A DNA stretch of 6,101 bases from Flavipsychrobacter stenotrophus (GTDB lineage: Bacteria; Bacteroidota; Bacteroidia; Chitinophagales; Chitinophagaceae), in assembly GCA_947379685.1 (NCBI GenBank), contig CANCOG010000319.1:1-6101 (forward strand). Direction: 5' to 3'. The notes beneath the pieces are model-generated. The model saw only the letters and a list, made by a program, of their open reading frames with translations, had not been told where the DNA came from and ran no database searches. The translations under genes and the position numbers were made by a program. Position 1 is the stretch's first letter, and each line of letters starts with the position of its first letter. Positions 1 to 5,138 of the stretch are shown piece after piece.

Positions 1-144
1 GCAATATTTGACATTTTTTCTTTAAGCCACCGACCCGGTATTCCTGATATGTTAATTGCGGCAACTGCGCTTCATTATGATATTGCCTTGTTAACGGAAA
101 ATAAAAAGGACTTTCAATTTGTTCCGGGACTTAAGCTAACATAG
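1..144 (+). CDS. PIN-domain protein (VapC-like toxin), C-terminal fragment
   Basis: The frame is open from the left edge to a TAG at 142-144 and encodes 47 residues, so the N-terminal part lies outside the window. The segment GIPDMLIAATALHYDIALLTENKKDF matches the end of PIN-domain ribonucleases: a conserved acidic residue in PDMLIAATA (D16 of the fragment), a hydrophobic strand, then the T-x-N-x-x-D-F motif (T32, N34, D37, F38). In this family these acids coordinate the metal used to cut RNA, and most short members are VapC toxins paired with a small antitoxin encoded just upstream. That partner would be beyond the left edge and cannot be seen. The gene converges on the - strand toxin gene ending at 242. 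The PIN assignment is fairly safe; a toxin role is inferred from family and neighbourhood. Confidence 0.8.
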   Translation, partial: AIFDIFSLSHRPGIPDMLIAATALHYDIALLTENKKDFQFVPGLKLT

Positions 145-168
145 TGCCAGATACATCGGCCTCTGGTA
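145..168. terminator. Weak hairpin between convergent genes
   Basis: CCAGA (147-151) pairs with TCTGG (162-166) around a 10-nt loop. The stem can be extended by a G-T and a T-A pair to 145/168. It begins directly after the PIN gene stop codon, where a terminator would be expected, but no T-run follows on either strand. The rest of the gap to 241 shows nothing recognisable. Confidence 0.25.
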
Positions 169-241
169 TCACTTGCGGGAATTTGAAGGTAGTGTATTAT
201 GGGGCAAGTACGTTCATGAATCTAAAGCGTAAATTTTGTTG

Positions 242-532
242 CTAGTGTTTCGTCAGTAAACGGGCTCTATGATAAATGTGCAAAACAGATACCAAATCTT
301 CATGTATGATCTCGTAGATGATTCTGTAGTTTCCTTCGATCAGTTCGCGAATAGACGGAATGCCAAATTCTGGAACAATTCTGCCTATGCGAGATTGTGT
401 TTCTAAAATAGAAGTACGATCCCAAATTTTATCAATTACATTACTGGCATAAAACGGCGAGTCTAATGCTATATGTTCATAAATCATGTTGAGATCGTCT
501 TCAGCGATGGAAGACCAAATTATTTGCGCCAT
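242..532 (-). CDS. Type II toxin, RelE/ParE family
   Basis: This 96-residue protein has the length and layout of the RelE/ParE toxin superfamily. An N-terminal strand (IIWSSIAEDDL) is followed by a helical hairpin (about residues 10-45, with IYEHIALDSPFYA). Then comes the typical GR-x-VPEF segment (residues 50-56), REL-x-x-GNYRIIYE (62-74) and the C-terminal strand VSVLHIYHRARLL (81-93). RelE members cleave mRNA on the ribosome and ParE members poison DNA gyrase. The IREL..GNYRI..Y pattern leans to the ParE side, but the target cannot be decided from sequence. The start codon (530-532) lies inside the end of the antitoxin gene, a 13-bp overlap in a different frame, so the two are translationally linked on one transcript. 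No disabling mutation is visible. Confidence 0.88.
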   Translation of the reverse strand: MAQIIWSSIAEDDLNMIYEHIALDSPFYASNVIDKIWDRTSILETQSRIGRIVPEFGIPSIRELIEGNYRIIYEIIHEDLVSVLHIYHRARLLTKH

Positions 533-699
533 GACAGCATTTTTTGTTTCATCTCGTCGTGGCTAATCGTCTTGCCCTCCGCTACCTGCTTTCTTGCTGT
601 TTCGACCCGTTCAATAATAACGAGTTTTTCGAATAGTTCATCCAGTTCAAATTCCTGAGGCATATCTTTAATCGCGGAGGTCGCTATTTCCTTGGTCAT
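520..699 (-). CDS. Antitoxin of the RelE/ParE-type pair (uncharacterised small antitoxin)
   Basis: Read directly from the reverse strand: ATG at 697-699, 59 codons, TAA at 520-522. The product runs MTKEIATSAIKDMPQEFELD, then a segment containing LFEKLVIIERVETARKQVAEGK, then TISHDEMKQKMLSWRK. It is small, highly charged and predicted helical. Its position directly upstream of and overlapping the toxin is the standard antitoxin-toxin order. The ending 'AEGKTISHDEMKQKMLSW' is typical of short antitoxins that pair with ParE-like toxins, where the C-terminal helix wraps the toxin; the N-terminal part normally mediates dimerisation or operator binding, but I cannot name the DNA-binding fold. An alternative start at M13 would give 47 residues; the first ATG is preferred because it lies about 28 bp downstream of a good -7 box. 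Confidence 0.8.
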   Translation of the reverse strand: MTKEIATSAIKDMPQEFELDELFEKLVIIERVETARKQVAEGKTISHDEMKQKMLSWRK

Positions 700-727
700 A
701 AAATTTAATTGGCGAGTTACTTTTAAC

Positions 728-735
728 CAAATTTA
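728..735 (-). promoter_or_regulatory. Candidate -7 box for the toxin-antitoxin operon
   Basis: On the - strand this reads TAAATTTG, an exact match to the Bacteroidota -7 consensus TAnnTTTG, 28 bp before the antitoxin start. No good -33 TTTG lies at the usual 19-21 bp spacing (the aligned tetramer is GTTC), so the promoter may be weak or regulated, as is common for autoregulated toxin-antitoxin operons. Confidence 0.4.
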
Positions 736-780
736 CGAAATGTATTGTGAAATGTGAACGTCCAGTATCACATCACAACA

Positions 781-816
781 AAAAAACCGACCCTGCAACT
801 GCCAGGTCGGTTTTTT
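781..816 (-). terminator. Intrinsic terminator after atpC
   Basis: A perfect 12-bp inverted repeat: AAAAAACCGACC (781-792) and GGTCGGTTTTTT (805-816) enclose a 12-nt loop. Read on the - strand it gives a GC core followed by six T's, 20 bp past the atpC stop. The A/T arms are symmetrical, so it could also stop transcription in the other direction. It insulates the toxin-antitoxin pair from atpDC read-through. Confidence 0.9.
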
Positions 817-836
817 GAAAATTGTTTTATAAAGGC

Positions 837-1091
837 TTAGGCGAGAGCGGTAGCATCTTCAATAAGCACTGTTGCTTTATTGCGCAGTACTTCTACGAAA
901 CCTGAGGAGATCTCGTATATTTCTGTATTATGCTTGTCTACCAGCACCTTCATTTTACCCTTACCCAATGCAGCGATCATTGCAGCGTGGTTTTCCAGCA
1001 CTTCAAATGAACCGTTTACTCCCGGCAATTGAATGCCATAAACGTTTCCGCTATATACTTTGTGTTCGGGTGTTAATATTTCTAACTGCAT
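837..1091 (-). CDS. atpC: F1F0 ATP synthase epsilon subunit, short form
   Basis: The 84-residue product is the epsilon subunit of the F1 central stalk, which sits with gamma on the c-ring and couples rotation to catalysis on the cytoplasmic face of the membrane. Family hallmarks are the start MQLEILTPEHKVYSG, the loop GVNGSFEVLENHAAMIAALGKG (about residues 25-46) and the closing strands ISSGFVEVLRNKATVLIEDA (about 62-81). These make up only the N-terminal beta-sandwich domain. The C-terminal two-helix domain, which brings E. coli epsilon to about 139 residues and inhibits ATP hydrolysis, is absent. Such short forms are usual in Bacteroidota and Chlorobi, so I read this as native length, not truncation. 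It follows atpD after 119 bp and is followed by a strong terminator, so it is the last gene of the transcript. The start is preceded by no Shine-Dalgarno site. Confidence 0.95.
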   Translation of the reverse strand: MQLEILTPEHKVYSGNVYGIQLPGVNGSFEVLENHAAMIAALGKGKMKVLVDKHNTEIYEISSGFVEVLRNKATVLIEDATALA

Positions 1092-1100
1092 GTTGCTATT

Positions 1101-1216
1101 GATTAGCTGATTTGTTGATTAGCTGATTAGCTAATTGTGTTATTCAATAATTATTTAACCAATTTCATTTTCCGACAATCAGCTAATCAGCTAATTATCG
1201 TATCAGCTAATTAGTT
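1101..1216. repeat. Octamer-periodic inverted repeats forming a long hairpin between atpD and atpC
   Basis: Units repeat with an 8-bp period. The left arm is GATTAGCT (1101-1108), GATTTGTT, GATTAGCT (1117-1124), GATTAGCT (1125-1132). The right arm is AATCAGCT (1177-1184), AATCAGCT (1185-1192), AATTATCG, TATCAGCT (1201-1208), AATTAGTT. The arms are mutually complementary. An inner stem pairs 1117-1137 with 1176-1196 (19 Watson-Crick pairs of 21, the others G-T or A-C). After a symmetric 5-nt internal loop, an outer stem pairs 1102-1111 with 1202-1211 (10 pairs). The inner loop is 38 nt. The last unit overlaps the atpD stop codon. Such slippage-prone AGCT-centred repeats look like dispersed intergenic repeats, but copy number cannot be judged from one window. 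Confidence 0.85.
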
Positions 1217-2716
1217 TTTAGCTTGCTGCATCAGCTTCTTGCCCTTCTCAATTGCATCATCGATGCTACCTACCAGGTTGAAGGCTGCTTCAGGGTAATT
1301 GTCTACTTCACCGTCCATGATCATATTGAAACCGCGAATTGTTTCTTCGATCGGTACCAATACTCCCTTAAGACCTGTGAACGCTTCCGCAACGTGGAAG
1401 GGCTGTGACAGGAAGCGCTGTACCTTACGGGCACGTGCTACTGTCATCTTATCTTCTTCACTCAACTCATCCATACCCAGGATGGCGATGATATCCTGAA
1501 GTTCCTTGTAACGCTGTAAGATCAACTTAACACGGTTGGCAGTGTTGTAGTGAAGGTCACCAACGATAATAGGGGTAAGAATACGTGAAGTAGATTCCAA
1601 TGGGTTTACCGCAGGGTAGATACCAAGGTCAGCGATCTTACGATCCAATACCGTAGTGGCATCGAGGTGGGCGAAGGTTGTTGCCGGCGCCGGATCGGTA
1701 AGGTCATCTGCAGGTACATATACCGCCTGTACAGAAGTAATAGAACCATTCTTTGTAGAAGTGATACGCTCCTGCATCAGACCCATTTCTGTAGCCAGTG
1801 TAGGCTGGTAACCTACCGCCGATGGCATACGGCCAAGGAGGGCCGATACTTCGGAACCTGCCTGGGTGAAACGGAAGATGTTATCAACGAAGAAAAGGAT
1901 GTCCTTACCCTTGCCTGTACCATCTCCATCACGGAAATATTCGGCAATTGTAAGACCTGAAAGGGCCACACGGGCACGGGCACCAGGAGGTTCGTTCATC
2001 TGTCCGAACACGAAAGTCGCTTTACTGTCCTTCAGTTCTTCGAGGTCAACGGTGCTAAGATCCCAGCCGCCTTCTTCCATGCTGTGCATGAATTTCTTAC
2101 CGTATTTTACAATGCCGGCTTCAATCATTTCACGCATCAGGTCATTACCTTCACGTGTACGCTCACCCACACCTGCAAACACTGAAAGACCAGAGTAAGC
2201 TTTTGCAATATTATTGATCAATTCCTGGATCAGTACGGTTTTACCCACACCAGCACCACCGAACAAACCGATCTTACCACCTTTTGCGTATGGTTCGATG
2301 AGGTCAATTACCTTGATACCTGTATATAAGATCTCAGAAGAAGTAGTCAGATTTTCAAACTTTGGTGGTTTGGCGTGAATCGGACGGCTGTTAGTCCTGT
2401 CTGGAGCAGGAAGACCGTCAATAGCATCACCGGTTACATTGAACAGGCGGCCATTGATCTGTTCGCCTGTTGGCATGGCTATCGCCTTGCCTGTGTCCCT
2501 TACTTCAGTTCCGCGCACAAGGCCTTCTGTACCATCCATGGCAACAGCGCGAACGCTGTCCTCACCCAGATGTTGTTGTACTTCCAGCACCAGTTTATCT
2601 CCGTTCTCACGGGTAAGTTCCAGTGCGTTAAAAATCTCCGGCAACTTGCTGTTACCGCCGAAATAAACGTCCACTACCGGACCGATTATTTGCTTGATTT
2701 TACCAACGTTTGGCAT
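1211..2716 (-). CDS. atpD: F1F0 ATP synthase catalytic beta subunit
   Basis: The 501-residue product is the catalytic subunit of F1, making ATP from ADP and phosphate. In order: an N-terminal beta-barrel (MPNVGKIKQIIGPVVDVYF onward), the P-loop GGAGVGKT at 153-160, GVGERTREGND at 182-192 containing the catalytic glutamate E185, Walker B LFFVDN at 274-279, the alpha/beta signature PAVNPLESTS at 368-377 and the DELSEED lever at 416-422. Between about 202 and 235, just before FGQMNEPPG, it has roughly 20-25 extra residues (including HSMEEGGWDLSTVDLEELKD) compared with E. coli; Bacteroidota homologues share this. I place the start at 2714-2716 (MPNVGKI). The frame is open upstream to an ATG at 2759-2761, but those 15 extra residues are unlike the family, and that ATG lies within the predicted -7 box and so would not be transcribed. 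All catalytic residues are present. Confidence 0.98.
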   Translation of the reverse strand: MPNVGKIKQIIGPVVDVYFGGNSKLPEIFNALELTRENGDKLVLEVQQHLGEDSVRAVAMDGTEGLVRGTEVRDTGKAIAMPTGEQINGRLFNVTGDAIDGLPAPDRTNSRPIHAKPPKFENLTTSSEILYTGIKVIDLIEPYAKGGKIGLFGGAGVGKTVLIQELINNIAKAYSGLSVFAGVGERTREGNDLMREMIEAGIVKYGKKFMHSMEEGGWDLSTVDLEELKDSKATFVFGQMNEPPGARARVALSGLTIAEYFRDGDGTGKGKDILFFVDNIFRFTQAGSEVSALLGRMPSAVGYQPTLATEMGLMQERITSTKNGSITSVQAVYVPADDLTDPAPATTFAHLDATTVLDRKIADLGIYPAVNPLESTSRILTPIIVGDLHYNTANRVKLILQRYKELQDIIAILGMDELSEEDKMTVARARKVQRFLSQPFHVAEAFTGLKGVLVPIEETIRGFNMIMDGEVDNYPEAAFNLVGSIDDAIEKGKKLMQQAKN

Positions 2717-2758
2717 AAATAAAAGTATAAAAAAAAGTGAATCCTGTGAAATTTTGTG

Positions 2759-2791
2759 CAAAGGTAAGGGTGGATGGGTATAGAATCAAAA
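2759..2791 (-). promoter_or_regulatory. Promoter of atpDC
   Basis: On the - strand a -33 box TTTTG (2791-2787) is followed after exactly 20 bp by TACCTTTG (2766-2759), a perfect TAnnTTTG -7 box for the Bacteroidota primary sigma factor. Transcription would start near 2755, leaving a leader of roughly 39 nt before the atpD ATG at 2716. This also argues against the longer atpD reading frame starting at 2761. Confidence 0.75.
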
Positions 2792-2960
2792 ATTAAAGGT
2801 AAAAAATTCGGAAATGAGTGCATATCCTGTTGATTTATGGGGTATTACTGGCTTTTAGAGGTGATATTTATAGTATGGAACATCGAATTGTCGATTTGTA
2901 TAGAGTCGTGATTATAGGTTTTCAGCTTGGCTACTACGAAAATTTGTGTTGATTTTGAGT

Positions 2961-3004
2961 GCTCCTGTCCTTCTTTGGCCCGTTTGGGCTTGCGGACAGG
3001 ATGC
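2961..3004. repeat. Imperfect hairpin upstream of the lipoprotein gene
   Basis: TCCTGTCC (2963-2970) pairs perfectly with GGACAGGA (2994-3001), extendable by GC/GC with one bulged T at 3002. An inner stem GCCC-gttt-GGGC (2978-2989) sits inside it. There is no T-tract on either side, so it is not a classical terminator. It could be a repeat element, an RNA structure or a regulatory site; the sequence alone does not decide. Confidence 0.5.
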
Positions 3005-3046
3005 AATATGTTTATCTTTTTCGTAGTTTTATATAAAAATGGAGTT

Positions 3047-3538
3047 ATGTACTGGTATGTGAAGTTTTTTGTTTTTGCTGCGATCATGTTTTTTTTGCCG
3101 GGTTGCAATGATGCCAGGTATCCTATTGACCCAAAACCTTTAGTTAAGGTAGAAAGTCGGTTCCTGGGAAAGTGGATCGGCAAGGAGAAAGATGAGTATT
3201 ATGTTGTTTCGCAAAAGGATGTGTACCACTACCAAATCTCCTATACCGAAAAAAAGAATAGTGATCCGACCGTTTTTCCCGCCTATATGTCAATGGTGGA
3301 CAATGTGCTATTTTTGAATATGATGGATTACGACGAGAGCCAGGATACCATTAAAGGGTATGCGTTTCTGAAGGTTTTCAATGTCAACAAGACATTTGAT
3401 AAGGTATCTGCTGCTGTGGTTGCAGATACGAATTTGAAGAACCAGAACAGCTCAGCTGAAGTTCGGGCATTCATTACTAAAAATCTGAAGAATTCAAAGT
3501 TTTTTGGAGATGTGCAGGTGCTGAGGAAGGTGAAGTAA
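3047..3538 (+). CDS. Small lipoprotein of unknown function, tandem copy 1
   Basis: I do not recognise a named family. The chosen start (MYWYVKFFVFAAIMFFLPGC) gives a compact signal peptide ending in a lipobox LPGC, with the lipidated cysteine at residue 20 of 163. The frame is open back to 2927, but the extra 40 residues (with cysteines and a second hydrophobic stretch) would bury the signal, so I reject that start. The mature part begins NDARYPIDPKP, then LGKWIGKEKDEYYVV (40-54), alternating hydrophobic strands to VLFLNM (87-92), GYAFLKVF (104-111) and SSAEVRAFITKNLKN (135-149). The W-containing 'LG-K/T-W' opening and strand-rich middle resemble small beta-barrel lipoproteins. It is a diverged paralogue of the next gene, which follows after 58 bp in the same direction, so the two are probably co-transcribed. 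Localisation is predicted to be membrane-anchored; function is unknown. Confidence 0.8.
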   Translation: MYWYVKFFVFAAIMFFLPGCNDARYPIDPKPLVKVESRFLGKWIGKEKDEYYVVSQKDVYHYQISYTEKKNSDPTVFPAYMSMVDNVLFLNMMDYDESQDTIKGYAFLKVFNVNKTFDKVSAAVVADTNLKNQNSSAEVRAFITKNLKNSKFFGDVQVLRKVK

Positions 3539-3566
3539 GGGCTCATCCAAGATCGGTGCCATTTAC

Positions 3567-3578
3567 AAACCCGGGTTT
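3567..3578. repeat. 12-bp perfect palindrome between the two lipoprotein genes
   Basis: AAACCCGGGTTT is a perfect palindrome with no loop, followed by TTATT. It lies 28 bp after the first lipoprotein stop and 18 bp before the next start. It could be a protein-binding site or a poor terminator; nothing further supports either. Confidence 0.35.
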
Positions 3579-3596
3579 TATTGAATTAAGTGGTAT

Positions 3597-4121
3597 ATGC
3601 GCTGGAACAGAGTTAGAATATTGTGTAGTTTTCTTTTATTAACGGTGCTACTCACGGGTTGCTGTTTGTTCCCCTTTCCGCTCGATCCGAGCCCGAAAAT
3701 TAAAATCGACTCTCAGTTGCTCGGCACCTGGAAGTGCAGTAAGGGAATGGATGATAAATTCCTCGTTATTAAACGGAAAGATGACTATAGTTACCTCGTT
3801 TCAAGCAGGAAACACCGGAAAGGCAAGGATACATTTTTTGATGCATTCCTTTCTGAAGTTACTGGTGCACAGTTTTTGAATCTCCATGTAGTAATGAGAG
3901 ATAGCGCCGACTCCCTAACCGGGTACCAGTTGATCCGGCTCCTTCGTAGGAATGAAAGCGGTAAACGTATTACTGCAGAATTCTTTACCGATACAGTTGC
4001 AATGGGTAATGAATATAAAAGTTCAGCGGAAGTCAGAGCCATGGTGACCAGCCAACTCAATAACCCAAGATGTTATAATGGAACCTTTGAGATGAACAGG
4101 GTTGGAAAGGGCCTCAAATAA
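3597..4121 (+). CDS. Small lipoprotein of unknown function, tandem copy 2
   Basis: The 174-residue product opens with an arginine-rich n-region and hydrophobic core ending in the lipobox LTGC, with Cys22 as the predicted lipidation site (a second cysteine follows). The mature sequence parallels the preceding gene throughout: PLDPSPKIKIDSQLLGTWK (28-46) against PIDPKPLVKVESRFLGKW; DKFLVIKRKDDYSY (53-66) against DEYYVVSQKDVYHY; QFLNL (92-96) against LFLNM; DSLTGYQLIRLL (105-116) against DTIKGYAFLKVF; and SSAEVRAMVTSQLNN (142-156) against SSAEVRAFITKNLKN. A tandem duplication followed by long divergence is the simplest explanation. The 'LLGTWK' opening with a beta-rich body suggests a small lipocalin-like barrel, but this is inference. 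It converges on the DUF695-like gene, which ends 34 bp away, with no clear terminator between. Confidence 0.85.
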   Translation: MRWNRVRILCSFLLLTVLLTGCCLFPFPLDPSPKIKIDSQLLGTWKCSKGMDDKFLVIKRKDDYSYLVSSRKHRKGKDTFFDAFLSEVTGAQFLNLHVVMRDSADSLTGYQLIRLLRRNESGKRITAEFFTDTVAMGNEYKSSAEVRAMVTSQLNNPRCYNGTFEMNRVGKGLK

Positions 4122-4155
4122 TGTAAGTTGGGATTGAATTCGGGTCTTATTTGCC

Positions 4156-4977
4156 TTATTTCAAAGGAGCACTCCATCCATCGTAAGCACCATCGTGTTT
4201 TGTTATTTCCTTCTTTATTTCAAATGTGTACTTATTGAGGGTATCCATTTGCACATAATTATATTTTGAAAAAAGCAGGCAGAGTGCGTGAGTCCCCGAT
4301 TTTACGGTTGGGGACTTTTGAATAGTGTAGCCTTTGCCGGTAGCAAAGTCAGAGAATGCTGTTCTGGCAGTATCTGATTTAAAACACGCTGCAAAAGTAA
4401 TATTCCGCTGTTTGGTCAGGCTATCGCCTGATTGCAGCATAGTCGTCACTACTTTGTTATTTTCCATCCAGTTTTGGGTTTCCTCCGATGGGTACAGGAA
4501 GGTAAGGTAGTTTCTCCAGTAAGGATCTTGTTTAATGTTTATGACAAATTTGTAGTCTTTGTAAGTGCGGTTGTACAATCGGTAAATCGCATTCCTGATG
4601 CCAGTAGTGTCCTTTACATAGTAGTAATTCACCCGTTGGCAGTTGTGTGTATAAGTGCCTGCCAGTACTTTGGCGGTAAGCCCTGTCAGAAAATCGCCGG
4701 TTGCATCAAGCACTCTTTCGAGGGTTTCAATTTCGTCACTGGCTGGAATTCCATTTTTGTCGCAGTTGTGTGCCTGCGGGCCTGTTATCACCAGGAATGG
4801 ATATCGTTTGTCCGGTGCGTTAGCCATTAACCCCATGTCTACCAGTATAGATGCAGGTTTTCCGTCTATTTTAGATAGATAGGAATCCCATTGTTCGGGT
4901 TGTGCACTCGCCGAAATGGAACAGTACAGGATTGTGATCATTATTACCGTAATAAACTGGTATGGGCTGCGGAACAT
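4156..4977 (-). CDS. Exported DUF695-like protein with RraB-like C-terminal domain
   Basis: The 273-residue product starts with a signal peptide (MFRSPYQFITVIMITILYCS, then ISASA before Q26; cleavage ASA|Q), so it should act outside the cytoplasm. Residues about 28-165 (EQWDSYLSKIDGKPASILVDMGL, then APDKRYPFLVITGPQA, ETLERVLDATGDFL, and FVINIKQDPYWRNYLTFLYP) match the DUF695 pattern. Residues about 188-273 (ITFAACFKSDTARTAFSDFA, then GKGYTI, ALCLLFSK, LNKYTFEIKKEITKHDGAYD, GW) match the RraB fold, including the end motif HDGAYDGW (261-268). In E. coli RraB is a cytoplasmic inhibitor of RNase E; an exported copy cannot do that, so the role here is unknown. The DUF695 plus RraB pairing occurs in other bacteria. 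An alternative start at M13 would lose the positive n-region and is less likely. It is divergent from the Lys-rich repeat gene. Confidence 0.8.
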   Translation of the reverse strand: MFRSPYQFITVIMITILYCSISASAQPEQWDSYLSKIDGKPASILVDMGLMANAPDKRYPFLVITGPQAHNCDKNGIPASDEIETLERVLDATGDFLTGLTAKVLAGTYTHNCQRVNYYYVKDTTGIRNAIYRLYNRTYKDYKFVINIKQDPYWRNYLTFLYPSEETQNWMENNKVVTTMLQSGDSLTKQRNITFAACFKSDTARTAFSDFATGKGYTIQKSPTVKSGTHALCLLFSKYNYVQMDTLNKYTFEIKKEITKHDGAYDGWSAPLK

Positions 4978-4982
4978 TGCTG

Positions 4983-4990
4983 CAAACTTA
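4983..4990 (-). promoter_or_regulatory. Candidate -7 box abutting the DUF695-like gene
   Basis: On the - strand this is TAAGTTTG, an exact TAnnTTTG match, ending 5 bp before the ATG at 4977. If used, the transcript would start only a few bases before the ATG, making it nearly leaderless. No TTTG -33 lies at 19-21 bp, so the match may be chance. Confidence 0.3.
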
Positions 4991-5087
4991 GCAAAGAATT
5001 GGGCCGGAGCTGAGTAACATGTTGTTAAAACTGGTGTTTATGATCATATTATCGCCTGCCGGATCTTGTGTACTTTGCTTGTGGTGT

Positions 5088-5119
5088 ATTGAAAAAGACA
5101 CAGGTATTTTATAACTTCA
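5088..5119 (+). promoter_or_regulatory. Candidate promoter of the Lys-rich repeat gene
   Basis: ATTG (5088-5091) is followed after 20 bp by TAACTTCA (5112-5119). Spacing is ideal for a Bacteroidota promoter, but the -7 box departs from TAnnTTTG at two positions. The gene start is 19 bp further on. Confidence 0.3.
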
Positions 5120-5138
5120 CGCTCAAAATTCAGAAAGA

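Larger units (their letters stand above)
2717..3046. other. Intergenic region between divergent atpD and lipoprotein gene
   Basis: No convincing gene lies here. It holds the A/T-rich atpD leader (2717-2755), the atpD promoter (2759-2791), a small 5-bp hairpin ATCGA-attg-TCGAT (2882-2895) and a larger hairpin (2961-3004). A weak candidate promoter for the downstream lipoprotein, CTTG (2989-2992), 20 bp, TATCTTTT (3013-3020), overlaps the larger hairpin's right arm. The stretch 2792-2960 shows nothing else recognisable. Confidence 0.5.

Noticed and set aside
473..658. 61-codon + strand frame across the toxin-antitoxin overlap
   Set aside because: It is Ser-rich low-complexity shadow sequence antisense to the antitoxin and toxin genes.
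1101..1208. CRISPR-like array
   Set aside because: The repeats are 8-bp units with no spacers of constant length and are arranged as an inverted pair.
1223..2722. Several open frames on the + strand opposite atpD
   Set aside because: They are antisense shadows of a strongly conserved gene and show no family features.
2717..2761. Fifteen-residue N-terminal extension of AtpD from an ATG at 2761
   Set aside because: The family begins at MPNVGKI-like sequence, the extension has no homologous character, and the ATG overlaps the predicted -7 box, so it would not be in the mRNA.
2927..3046. Forty-residue upstream extension of the first lipoprotein
   Set aside because: It would place the signal peptide and lipobox inside the protein; the internal ATG at 3047 gives a normal lipoprotein signal with Cys20.
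2845..3183. 112-codon open frame on the - strand
   Set aside because: It runs antisense across the lipoprotein signal region and intergenic hairpin, with no recognisable domain; a chance frame is more likely.
4115..4153. Terminator between the convergent second lipoprotein and DUF695-like genes (CAAATAA/TTATTTG)
   Set aside because: Seven A/T-rich base pairs around a 25-nt loop without a T-run are too weak to call.
5019..5114. 31-codon hydrophobic frame in the gap before the Lys-rich gene
   Set aside because: It has no start context and no family features, and it would overlap the candidate promoter; most likely chance.
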